Of a stretch of 64,000 nucleotides of DNA, positions 47,201 to 54,938 are shown piece by piece (position 1 is the first letter of the stretch; each line of letters starts with the position of its first letter). Position numbers and translations under genes: made by a program. The DNA is from Euglena gracilis (Eukaryota > Euglenida > Euglenophyceae > Euglenales): the NCBI GenBank assembly GCA_039621445.1, contig CP154955.1, positions 33,463,417 to 33,527,416 on the forward strand. Direction: 5' to 3'. The notes beneath the pieces were generated by a model, which was given only the letters and a program-made list of their open reading frames with translations, was not told the origin of the DNA and ran no database searches.

Positions 47201-50200
47201 CTTCGCCGCGGCGGACTAAATGAGAGTCTGCTCTCATCTATCCCTGCCCACCAGGCCTTCCCGTACAGCCCTGCCCGTGCCCCCACCCCCAAAGCGACTA
47301 AGAACAACCTGCCCTACCCCCTCCTGTTCGGACAGTCACCATGGGTGGAGTTTTTGTCATCATGAGCACCCCCTGGTTCATGGCTTGGGAATTCTGCTCA
47401 CAGCCCCAGTCTGGGACGCAATTTTTGTCCCCTGCAGTCCCCAAAGTGGCCATTTTTGGAGCTCACAACTCTGGCCGCGAACAGGGGGGGGTCGATTTTT
47501 ACACATATTCTCAACCACCTTCTTCGCGTCGTGACAGCACAAGCTTGATTTTCCCACTTCAGTTTGGACACACTCACACCAACACCAACACCAACACCCC
47601 CCAGTGATGGTTTGGACAGCGGTGTCTTCACCCAAACTTCCCGCATCAGCACCCAGCCAACCGGCGGGAGTGCGCCCAAAAAGTGCAGCCCACAGAGGGG
47701 GCACCTCATGGGGAGGGCGGAGGGTGGCAGAAAGTATTTCCTGTGGTGGTAAACAGGGTCCACTGCAGGTGACATCGGTACCCGTCGGCACGCAGTGGAG
47801 CACCTCTTGGGAACGAAATCGAACAGCAACAGAAACACCAGCAGCAGCTCCAGCAAGAAAGGGGAGCCAAAAACCCAAGGGAGAGGGGAAGGGCAAGGAA
47901 AACGGAAGTCCCAGAGAATACGGAGTCGGACAATTATTGGGGGTTGGTCCGAAGAAAGGGCCAGAAACGAAATGAAATGCAGCGCCGGCCCTAAAACCAG
48001 ATAGAAACCAAAGTGCATCTAACGGAGGGGGGGTTCGACTGGCTGCTCTGGTGACAAAAAGTCACAACCAGTTGAACCAGTTGTCCACCGACTTTGCCAC
48101 TCCATCCCCACCCCCTGCCCCCGAGGTTTTTACAAAGACGGTTTTTTTTGAAAGTGGGAAGAGCGTGGCAGGCCTGACACCCAAAGTCCACCTGTTTGAC
48201 CATTTTTCTCATTGCAGACTGCCTTGGGAGAACTTGAAGAAGCCATGCATACGTGCGATTTGGGGACCAGTTGTTTTTTTGCAGAATAAATTCAAAGGAA
48301 TTTCACCAAAAAAAATGCAATTTGTTTGCATGTTGCAGGCAGAAACATCTTACTACATTGAAATATTTGAGGTCGCCAGTGCTTTGGTTTCAGTTGTTTC
48401 ACAGAAGAAAAGAATCTGCAATGTTTGACAATTTTTACAATGCGTATATCATTGTCCAGTCTTTGCCTTCTTTGTTTCGAGGAGCACATGTGCTTGCCAG
48501 TGACGGCGGTAGAAGATTTCTACAACTTCCACTCCTGCCTGGCCGTTTTGAATGCAGTTTCTGAAAATGAACTCTCTGAGTACGCAGCCCGCATTGTCGC
48601 CGTGGAAAACCAGCTTGGCAACATCACAGGTGTGTTCGCATGGTATTTTCAGGGGGTCCCAGCAAATGTGGAATCCTAAGTTTTGGTTACCTAGCCTCCG
48701 AGGAGCCTCCGCGGAGCCTGGTTACCTTGGAGCCTCCGCGGAGCCCGGTTACCTTGGAGCCTCCGCGGAGCCCGGTTACCTTGGAGCCTCCGCGGAGCCC
48801 GGTTACCTTGGAACCTCCGCGGAGCCTGGTTACCTTAGCCTCCGCGGAGCCTGGTTACCTTAGGCTCCGAGGAGGCTCCGCGGAGCCTGGTTACCTTGGA
48901 GCCTCCGCGGAGCCTGGTTACCTTGGAGCCTCCGAGGAGCCTCCGCGGAGGCTCCTCGGAGGTAACCACTGTTGTACATAGGCCACGCACCGCTTTACCG
49001 TTTACCCGTTTACTGTATACGCCATGTCAAACTTGTTGAAAACCAAAAATATATCTGCAACAAAAACGCCATGTCCTCCTAATTTTTATTTTTACCATTT
49101 AACCGTTTGCCTTTTACGCCATGTCCGCCAAACCAGGGCAGTCTTTAAGGGACAGGAAAGTTTTTTTTTAATTTTCTTAAGCACCGCCCCTCTTTCGGCC
49201 AAAGGGCCGACCAAGGGCAGGACTGGGACTTGAACGGGGTCCAAAATTAAAACGTCCAAAAAAGACACACTTTTTGATGATTTGGGTGGATTGGTCGATG
49301 GTCACAGGATGCCAATAATCAGTTTTTCCCCCTGATATCGACCTGTTGTCGCCGAAATTTCTTTGCCCATTTTCCTGTATTTTTTATTGAGTGTGGGACG
49401 GCAGAATTTTGTTTTTTTATTTCCTTAAGGACCGCCCTGCGCCAAACTTGTTGAAAATTATTTATCCATTTGCCTCCTTATTTTGCATTTAGCGTTTACC
49501 CGTTCGCTATATAATGCCATGTCTGCCAATCTTGTTGAAAACCATTCATCCATTTGCCACAAAAACGCCATGTCTGATTTTGCTTTTACCGTTCCATTTT
49601 CTGTTTTCGCCATGTCCGCCAAACTTGTTGAAACCAAAAATCCATTTGCAACAAAAACGCCATGTCCGCCTTATTTGCTTTTACCGTTTACCCGTTTGCT
49701 ATTTACGTCATGTCCGCCAAACTTTGTCCACACAAAGGGATGTTGTTATTGGGGAGCGGGGGAGGGGGTAGGGGGAAGGGGGGAGGGGGGGTCCGGGAGG
49801 GAGGGGGGCGGGGGGGAGGGGGCCGCAGGCCCCCTCCCCCGCCCCCCTCCTCCCTCCCCTCGCCCCCCTCCCCCCCGGGCACAGCCAAATGGACACCACT
49901 TTGGGTTTCACCTGGCCTTTATTTGCAACATCACATCCATGCTGACGTGCAGTTTGTCTACCACCTCCCCCCCACGTGACTGTTCGTTCACATGGTTGAA
50001 GATTCTTTAGTCCAATTCAGGATTAAAAGTTGCGGCAAATCCCAATGGGATCACAATCTCAGGCACAATTCTGGCGTCTGGATAATTCAGGTACCTCCCC
50101 CCCCCCCCATGCCCAATGAACACCCTTGCCCAACGAACAGGGGGTGTTCAGACCGTCTAGATTGTCACCATATACCTTATCTACACAGAAACCGTACCCC

Positions 50201-52813
50201 AAGCCCAATGAACACCCCCCGTTCGGACCGTCTAGATTGTCACCTTAGTGTTCATTGGGCTTGGGGGGGGGAGGTAAAATCCTGGCTGAATAAATTCATT
50301 TTCCGTTTCGTTTACGCTCTATGTTGCCTCCCGAAGTATGTCATTTTTTTGTTACACCTGTGAGTCTGTGAATTAGTCCGTGAGTTAGTCCGTGAATTAT
50401 TTTCCCGTCTGTGCAAATGGGCAGCAAACGGACAGGGACTTTGAGTGATAACATACAGTTTAAAACGAAACCGAAAATGGATTTATTCTGCCAGAATTAC
50501 ACCAAAATTATCCCAGAGTACGTAAAATTGTCATCCCGTTGGGAACATACAACTGAATGGGAATTTATTTATTTGTTTTTTTTCTGGGCTATAAAGAGAA
50601 ACTTTCTTCAATGTCAAACACGACTGCGCCCAGTGGCAGCTTCCAAACCTGTCAGAACGTGAATTTTTTTTGTATCCTCTATGCAAATGGGCAGAAAATG
50701 GACAGGTTCTGACAGGTTTGGAAGAGCATGATCTGCCACTGAGTGCAGTCGCCATGTTTGACATTGAATAACGTTTCTCTTTATAACACAAAAAAAACAA
50801 AATTCCCGTTATTACCATGTTCACAACATGCCCTGGCAAAACTGGTTACCTTAGCCTCCGAGGAGGCTCCGCAGAGCCTCCTCGGAGCCTGGTTACCTTG
50901 AGCCTCCGCGGAGCCCGGTTACCTTAGGCTCCGAGGAGCCTCCGCGGAGCCTGTTTACCTTGGAGCCTCCGCGGAGCCTGGTTACCTTGGAGCCTCCGAG
51001 GAGCCTCCGCGGAGGCTCCCCGGAGCCTGGTTACCTTGAGCCTCCGCGGAGCCTGGTTACCTTGAGGCTCCGAGGAGCCTCCGCGGAGGCTCCCCGGAGG
51101 CTCCTCGGAGCCTCCTCGAAGGAAACCAAAAAGTTACGATTCCACTTTTGCGGTAGACCCATTTTCAGGGACAACCTCTCCCTGTTCACAATGAACGAAA
51201 GTTGGGAAATGTCGATGGAAAGCCTCACAGGCTGGACTGTGCACAAGGGTTTTCTCGAGCCTGAAGTGCAGGGGTTTTCTCAAGCTGAACCCTGCCCCGG
51301 GGGTAGTCCATCCACCACACTGGGCCAGAAGCAAAGTCAGTCAGCACAGGGGTTTTTTTTTAAGTCTTGGACCCTGGGGGGGGGGAGGGAGGTGGGGTGC
51401 CAGGGATTTTTTTTAGTGGTGGACCTCCAGGGGGGGGAGGGGGGGTGGGTCCGGCCGCCCCCCCCCCCCCGCTGGGATATTGAAAAAGCGCTATTTTTAG
51501 CATTTTTCGCGATTTTTTGTGGGTCCCCTGGGGGTGGGGGGGATCCCCCCCTGGTCTTAAAAATAACCCCTGGTGGGTGGGTCCGGCTGGACCCCCCCTC
51601 TGGGGGGGGGTACCTTTTTTGGCTGGTGGGGCCCGGCGTTGAAGGGGCCAGATTTTTTTTGACCGGCTCCCAAGGCGCAAACAGTCACCCGCGCAAAGCG
51701 CCGGAAATTTTTTTGGGACCCCAAAGAATGGCCAAAAATGCCCGTTTTTGGCCAGTTTTGGGAATTTTTGGAACAAAATCCGCCCAAAACCTATTAAAAA
51801 CCTCATTTCCACCTCGGCGCACAGCGCCGGAGAAATTTTTTTTCCAGGCAGCCCCCAAGCAGCCCCCCCCCCCCCCCCGGGCCCCGCCCGCACGAAAATT
51901 TTTTTTTTTTATTTACGGGCCCCCCCCCCCCACCCAGCCCCCCCCCACCCCCCCCCCCCCCCAAACCACCACCGACCCCCCCCCCACCTGGGGACCCCCC
52001 CCCCCCCCACCGCATCTCAGCACTGCACAAAAAACCTGGTCTGCCCCCCCCCCCCCACCCCCTCGGGGGGCCAACTTCTTCTTGTGGGTCATTTTGCACA
52101 CCCCTTAGGGGAAAACAAAAGCCATGGGGGGGGTTCGACACCGAAGGGTTTGGAATTTCTGTGGAGCAAAATTTTGGAAAGTTTCAATACGGGTAAGCAA
52201 AAAAAATGGACGGGGGCTAACAGGTTCTGAGGGGGCGGGGTACCAGGGGTGCCCAGGGTGGGGAAAAGGGTTTGAAGAGCTCAGCCGAGGTACCAGATCC
52301 CCAGTTACTGGGGGTCGGTGACAGGTCAAATTCTTAGGGAAAAAACATTTGAAGCCATTCTTCGACCAATTTTGAAGGGTTTGGCAGAATTTCTGTGGAA
52401 AAAAAACATGTTTGCAACACTTGTTCCAGAAGAGTGTCGTTGACTGGGTTGAAAACAACAAGGGGTGAGGGTACGGGTTTCCAGGCAGAGAGGTACCAGG
52501 CCCTGCCCCCCCCCAGGGGGTCGGTAAAAAATTGTATGGTCCTGGCCATCCGACCCATTTTTGTCCTTTTTTGCAACATTTTTGCACCCTCGAAACCCAA
52601 AAAACCGTTACCGTCCAGCCGGTCAAGGGTGTCAAGAAAACATTGGCTGTTTTTCTACTTAACGTTGCAGGGTTGATGCAGCTCGCCGATTACACTTACA
52701 ACAAGACTCGAAAAGAGCTTATCACCGCTGAGTTGCTGGAGATTATCGGGACAATGACTGCAATGCATGCGGGCAAGAAGGTTGGATTGAAGAAGACTGA
52801 ATTCTGGAAGTGA
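38083..52813 (+). CDS. Mitochondrial ATP synthase F1 gamma subunit, five exons, complete
   Basis: Gamma is the rotating central stalk of F1-ATP synthase in the mitochondrial matrix and couples proton flow to ATP synthesis. Exons: 38083-38387, 38434-38595, 38642-38801, 48482-48629, 52671-52813. They join to 918 nt in one frame, 305 codons plus TGA. The N-terminal helix holds EKLEGYKKYHQIVKTIKM, followed by the NRGSCGALN signature of gamma subunits. The C-terminal helix holds NELSEYAARIVAVENQ and later YNKTRKELITAELLEII. Length and motif spacing fit the kinetoplastid gamma, including a short N-terminus with no long presequence. Introns are 46, 46, 9680 and 4041 nt, all GT-AG, and phases are consistent across every junction. 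A pyrimidine-rich tract ending CAG lies 8 nt before the ATG. It could be a spliced-leader or cis-splice acceptor. Exon 4's start is the least certain boundary. Confidence 0.93.
39849..40265. repeat. Palindromic ATGGCCATCATG array
   Basis: Repeated GATGGCCATCATGGGTCA and CATGACCCATGGGTG units, each self-complementary in part. A mini-transposon at 40027-40249 has inserted into it and duplicated CATGATGG. Confidence 0.85.
40027..40249. mobile_element. Mini-transposon, CAGGCTTCTTTTTAAG ends, second copy
   Basis: 223 bp with ends CAGGCTTCTTTTTAAG and CTTAAAAAGAAGCCTG, identical to the copy at 10345. It is flanked by perfect CATGATGG duplications (40019-40026, 40250-40257). The interior shares AAAATCGGGC, GTTAAAGGCAATT and the GCGCCGAAAAGGTATACCC hairpin with the first copy. 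Confidence 0.93.
40630..41640. repeat. Two diverged tandem units
   Basis: ACCCCTTCGCGCGTGAATAA at 40633 and ACCCCTTTGCGGCTGAATAA at 41030 begin units that share AATCCAGTCGCTC, an A run, CATGGTGATAATCCG, GACCCCGGCGCC and GGCCTAAAATGGCCTAAAG. The second unit contains the G-run at 41187-41302. Confidence 0.75.
41187..41302. repeat. G homopolymer-dominated tract, about 115 bp
   Basis: Nearly pure G with a few C, T and A interruptions, including one block of more than 40 G residues. It is strongly G-quadruplex-prone. Exact length is doubtful in any assembly. Confidence 0.9.
42301..42598. mobile_element. Mini-transposon, CAGGGATTTTTTTAAG ends, with empty site in the window
   Basis: 298 bp with ends CAGGGATTTTTTTAAG and CTTAAAAAAACCCCTG. 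GTTTAAGAC is duplicated at 42292-42300 and 42599-42607, or 8 bp if one G belongs to the element. The duplicated locus at 44336-44344 carries GTTTAAGAC once with no element, an internal empty site. The interior has C/G runs and the GGCGCCGCAGGCGCC hairpin. Confidence 0.94.
43023..43114. repeat. Perfect 37-bp-arm hairpin
   Basis: The arm runs from AAAAATCGACCGACACTAAC to AGATTCAGCAGGGGCGC and is repeated exactly inverted after an 18-bp loop. The related hairpin near 44789-45610 was split by the transposon at 44814-45529. Confidence 0.96.
44814..45529. mobile_element. Foldback transposon, 716 bp, 9-bp TSD
   Basis: Ends GGCTCCGTGCGGAAAATCGC and GCGATTTTCCGACCGGGGCC are inverted. The pairing extends, with interruptions, about 250 bp inward through GTCGGCCCGACC blocks and CCAGTCAAAACCCACTT. 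AACAGATTC is duplicated at 44805-44813 and 45530-45538. The hairpin at 43023-43114 shows the uninterrupted site. A 9-bp duplication with long arms recalls Mutator-like elements. No transposase. Confidence 0.92.
45740..46085 (+). repeat. Dispersed repeat, GCCATAACTCGAGCTGCAC family
   Basis: Related to 43365-43440 (GGCCGTAACTCGGGCTGCAC), to about 40425-40520 and to the minus strand at 29090-29190. All share an A/T-rich tail and GAAATCAAAATACC-like words. The nature of the family is unknown. Confidence 0.6.
46778..46916. repeat. Foldback, TTACCCCC ends
   Basis: CCCCCTAGTCGTATGACC at the left pairs with GGTCATACGACTAGGGGG at the right, with GGTCACAGGTTGCAGG twice inside. TTA/TAA lie at the outer edges, and a TA target duplication is possible. 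Confidence 0.82.
46917..47225. repeat. Cluster of CCGCGG-centred short palindromes
   Basis: GCGCCGCGTGCTCCGCGGC, CGCGTGCACCGCGG, CGTGCGCCGCGGC and similar words occur at 20-50-bp spacing. No coding signal. Confidence 0.65.
48482..48629 (+). CDS. Gamma subunit exon 4
   Basis: Reads from EHMCLPVTAVEDFYNFHS through CLAVLNAVSENELSEYAARI to VENQLGNIT, the start of the C-terminal helix of gamma. The acceptor TTGCCTTCTTTGTTTCGAG keeps phase 0 with exon 3. An acceptor 3 nt later would also be in frame. The donor is ACAG|GTGTGT. The 9.7-kb intron before it is filled with repeats and transposons. Confidence 0.88.
48686..48966. repeat. 27-bp array with inverted GGTTACC ends, copy 1
   Basis: Units of GAGCCTCCGCGGAGCCTGG plus TTACCTTG repeat about eight times. 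The block begins GGTTACCTAGCCTCCGAGG and ends CCTCGGAGGTAACC, inverted. Units are multiples of three, so all frames read through as Gly/Ala/Glu/Pro repeats; that is not evidence of coding. Confidence 0.9.
48995..49735. repeat. Tandem array, CGCCATGTCCGCCAAAC unit
   Basis: Units of roughly 90-130 bp share CGCCATGTCCGCCAAACTTG, CATTTGCAACAAAAACGCC and TTTACCGTTTACCCGTTTGC. One unit is interrupted by the transposon at 49134-49439, and neighbouring units show the intact sequence. Confidence 0.85.
49134..49439. mobile_element. Mini-transposon, CAGGGC(A/G)GTC(T/C)TTAAG ends, 8-bp TSD
   Basis: 306 bp with ends CAGGGCAGTCTTTAAGG and CCTTAAGGACCGCCCTG, and perfect duplications CGCCAAAC (49126-49133, 49440-49447). 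The same 8 bp stands undivided at 49617-49624 in a sister repeat unit. It shares ends with the composite element at 3594-7803. Confidence 0.93.
50092..50276. repeat. Foldback, TACCTCCCC ends
   Basis: TACCTCCCCC...CCCAATGAACACCC pairs with GTGTTCATTGGGCTTGG...GGAGGTA. The phrase GACCGTCTAGATTGTCACC occurs twice inside. TA at both edges would fit a TA duplication. Confidence 0.82.
50843..51118. repeat. 27-bp array with inverted GGTTACC ends, copy 2
   Basis: Same unit and orientation as 48686-48966, 2.1 kb downstream in the same intron, ending GAGCCTCCTCGAAGGAAACC. It has more CCGAGG variants than copy 1. Confidence 0.88.
51347..52130. mobile_element. Nested C/G-rich mini-transposons
   Basis: An outer left end CAGGGGTTTTTTTTTAAG at 51347 and a complete inner unit 51401-51572 (CAGGGATTTTTTTTAG...AAAAATAACCCCTG) belong to the same family as 42301-42598. 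The right end of the outer unit is unclear. GGCGCACAGCGCCGGAGAAA and GCGCAAAGCGCCGGAAA hairpins lie inside. The ACTGCACAAAAAACCTGGT phrase at 52019 recurs at 46338. Confidence 0.6.
52671..52813 (+). CDS. Gamma subunit exon 5, with stop codon
   Basis: Starts after CTACTTAACGTTGCAG and reads GLMQLADYTYNKTRKELI, TAELLEIIGTMTAMHAG, KKVGLKKTEFWK, then TGA at 52811-52813. This is the conserved C-terminus of gamma with a lysine-rich tail and terminal Phe-Trp-Lys as in the kinetoplastid type. About 45 nt after the stop is an 18-nt T run, and no canonical poly(A) signal stands out. Confidence 0.92.
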
Positions 52814-53406
52814 TTGGATTCGCTCCGAACTCTTTTCCTTTCACTTTTTTTTTTTTTTTTTTGTTTGGTGAGCCGCTTTTATTTTATCCCCCAGTTTTGA
52901 AGGGCACCATTTGGATTACTGGAAGGTTTCAGATTTGTTTTCACCTCCAGCAGTTGAAAGCAAAAGACCAAAGAAAATGCCAATCAAGACCACCACGGTC
53001 TCGGGGTTGTCGGTGACCGACCTCCAGACCCCCCCCCCCCGAGGTGGGTCTGGGGCTGCAAACTTCCAGCTATTTTGGGCCTGGCCATTGTGGGCTGCTT
53101 TTGATTGCTTTGGCCATTTTTGTGAACCATTTCTTATTTATTTTTACTATTTATACCCACTCCCAATAAATTTAGCGCCTTTTTGGCCACCTCTGAAAAT
53201 CCCCCCCATCTTGCTAAAGCTGCAAGGGGGAAAAGTACCCAAGCAGCCGAAACCCCCCCAGGCAGACCGAGAGGGGAGGAAGGGACACCTCGGGCTCCGC
53301 ACTTCCCGAAGTGAGGTCATGCTTTGTTTGCCGGCGGTTTGACTTCGTACTCCCTCGAGTAAAAAACGACAAGGGAGGAAGGGACACCGAGGGCGAAGCA
53401 CAAAGA

Positions 53407-53507
53407 CCTTGTGAGGCCATGCCTTGCTCGCCGGCGGTGTTGTTTGGATTGTTTGGGTGCGCTGGATTAGGAGGTCCCGCTTAGTGCCGCCTCGCCGGAG
53501 TTGGCTG
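53407..53507. repeat. DIRS inverted terminal repeat, left
   Basis: CCTTGTGAGGCCATGCCTTG to GCCGGAGTTGGCTG, matching the right repeat inverted at over nine tenths of positions. The end of the recombinase frame overlaps it. Confidence 0.9.
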
Positions 53508-54558
53508 ACGATGCTGCTCCGACTGGGCGACGTGACTTCTTGCCCCTGGGGTGTCCCCCCCCTCCCCCCCCCTGGCCCCCACTCTCTGACCGAGGGCTTT
53601 TGAAGACAAATTTTCTTTTACGGGTGGGGGGGTCGGGCTCACAAGGTCTTTGTGCTTCGCCCTCGGTGTCCCTTCCTCCCTTGTCGTTTTTACTCGAGGG
53701 AGTACGAGACACCTCGGGCTCCGCACTTTGCCCTTGTGAGGCCAGATTGTGCACTGAAATTAAGGGGGCCAGGGCATTTTCTAAGGCACCTTGGGCACCA
53801 AGTCTTTGATAATGGGCTGTAAAAGCCTCCACCCCCCTCCACTGGCCAATTTCGCAAACTTCTTGGGCAGAAAGGCCCAATTTTTTTAGTAAACCAACCC
53901 CTGCTCCTCTGGTGGAGTGGGCCCCCCACACCTGGGGGGGTACCCCATGTTTGGCCAAAAAGTCTTTTGTGATGGAAGCAATGGTGTCTGCACTTATAGC
54001 CCTGAAGGGGGGTTTTAATGAAATGAGGAGGGGCCCCCCAGGTCTGACGAATGAACGTGTGGCAGCCACATAGCACATCATTAAATGAAATGGGCTTATT
54101 TGTGGGCACTGGGGAATGGACACAACCCTTTCCCACTTATGGAATTTCTGCCCTTTACGCTTAATCTTGATGTAGGGTGCCCTACCCAACACACTGGAGG
54201 TTCGTTTGACTTGTGATAAGTCTGAGGATCGGTATAAACAGAGGATCCGTGAACAAAAAATCAGTTGTGTACGCAATGTACAAATATCAGTGGGCATAGG
54301 CGCCTTTGCCAGCCCCAGGAGGATTGGGAGGGGGTCCCAAAATGCACCATACTTCTCCAGGTTTTGGTTCCAAAGCCTCTTGTAGGGGGTTAACAGGGTG
54401 TGGAATCTCAGCCCACCAAACCCAGGAATCAAAAGCATTGCACTATATGCATTACGGGCTTGGGCCTTGGAAAATTGAAATAATTGAATTAAAGCGTCAG
54501 CCACCTGGTCTGTGGTGGCTTCAGGGGGGGGACCCCCACTTTCTCCAAAATAACCCAC
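53467..54558 (-). CDS. DIRS tyrosine recombinase (main frame)
   Basis: 363 codons. It catalyses strand exchange to integrate circular element DNA. The first catalytic arginine probably lies in LCLYRSSDL near residue 105. The HxxR box is HSTRG near residue 213. The tyrosine lies in AFTAHYQRLG near residue 249. A lysine-rich strand KIKRKGQKFHKWE lies between. The C-terminal 80 residues are low-complexity and derive from the element's terminal module. The N-terminal core-binding part (NPSLRRYQSAFSLL) lies in another frame at 54489-54610, so a frameshift separates them. Confidence 0.88.
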   Translation of the reverse strand: MGYFGESGGPPPEATTDQVADALIQLFQFSKAQARNAYSAMLLIPGFGGLRFHTLLTPYKRLWNQNLEKYGAFWDPLPILLGLAKAPMPTDICTLRTQLIFCSRILCLYRSSDLSQVKRTSSVLGRAPYIKIKRKGQKFHKWERVVSIPQCPQISPFHLMMCYVAATRSFVRPGGPLLISLKPPFRAISADTIASITKDFLAKHGVPPQVWGAHSTRGAGVGLLKKLGLSAQEVCEIGQWRGVEAFTAHYQRLGAQGALENALAPLISVHNLASQGQSAEPEVSRTPSSKNDKGGRDTEGEAQRPCEPDPPTRKRKFVFKSPRSESGGQGGGGGGHPRGKKSRRPVGAASSANSGEAALSGTS

Positions 54559-54938
54559 AGAAGTGAAAAGGCACTTTGATAACGCCTTAAGCTTGGATTT
54601 CTCACCAGGAAATCGTTAATGGTTGCAATTTGTACTTGCTTCCCCTCCAAAATTTTCCTGAGCAAATCATGCAGAGTAGGGGCCATCTGGGGGGTGGCAT
54701 TTGCTCCCCCCTGCAGTTGGTGAACATGCCCTTGTAGGGGGTGATTTTCAGGCAGGGGGTCCCTGGAACTTTCATTTTTATTAATTGGGGCCACCAGGTG
54801 GCTGAATCCCAGTAGGGGGTGACCATCAAAACTTTGGTCTGGGGAAACATTTTCAACCTGGGTAGAAATTGTTGAATTATTGACCGGGGGGGTTTGCATA
54901 AAGATCCCCCATGTTGTCCAGTGGACATTGTAATGCAT
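54489..54938 (-). CDS. DIRS recombinase N-terminal part, frame-shifted
   Basis: 149 codons ending just past the start of the recombinase frame. It includes TINDFLVRNPSLRRYQSAFS, the helical start of a tyrosine-recombinase core-binding domain. It overlaps the end of the reverse-transcriptase frame by about 60 bp. Either the copy is mutated or a shift near 54530 is programmed. Confidence 0.65.
   Translation of the reverse strand: MHYNVHWTTWGIFMQTPPVNNSTISTQVENVSPDQSFDGHPLLGFSHLVAPINKNESSRDPLPENHPLQGHVHQLQGGANATPQMAPTLHDLLRKILEGKQVQIATINDFLVRNPSLRRYQSAFSLLWVILEKVGVPPLKPPQTRWLTL

Larger units (their letters stand above)
38802..48481 (+). other. Giant intron 3 of the gamma gene (9680 nt)
   Basis: Begins GTGCGT and ends TTTCGAG. 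It contains two 8/9-bp-TSD mini-transposons (40027-40249, 42301-42598), a foldback transposon (44814-45529), the 32-bp minisatellite blocks, a large tandem duplication, the G-run at 41187-41302 and further palindromes. I see no exon of another gene that I can support inside it. Confidence 0.8.
48630..52670 (+). other. Intron 4 of the gamma gene (4041 nt)
   Basis: Begins GTGTGT and ends ACGTTGCAG. It holds two 27-bp-unit arrays (near 48690-48965 and 50850-51118), a tandem array of a CGCCATGTCCGCCAAAC-containing unit carrying a transposon (49134-49439), a foldback at 50092-50276 and a nested set of C/G-rich elements at 51347-52130. No coding exon was recognised. Confidence 0.8.

Noticed and set aside
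48640-48981. Repetitive protein with YLGASAEPG units
   Set aside because: The 27-bp repeat is a multiple of three, so repeats in several frames stay open. It lies within an intron of the gamma gene.
50960-52108. 382-codon ORF
   Set aside because: Runs through the 27-bp array and C/G homopolymers, all inside intron 4; Pro/Gly composition reflects the runs.
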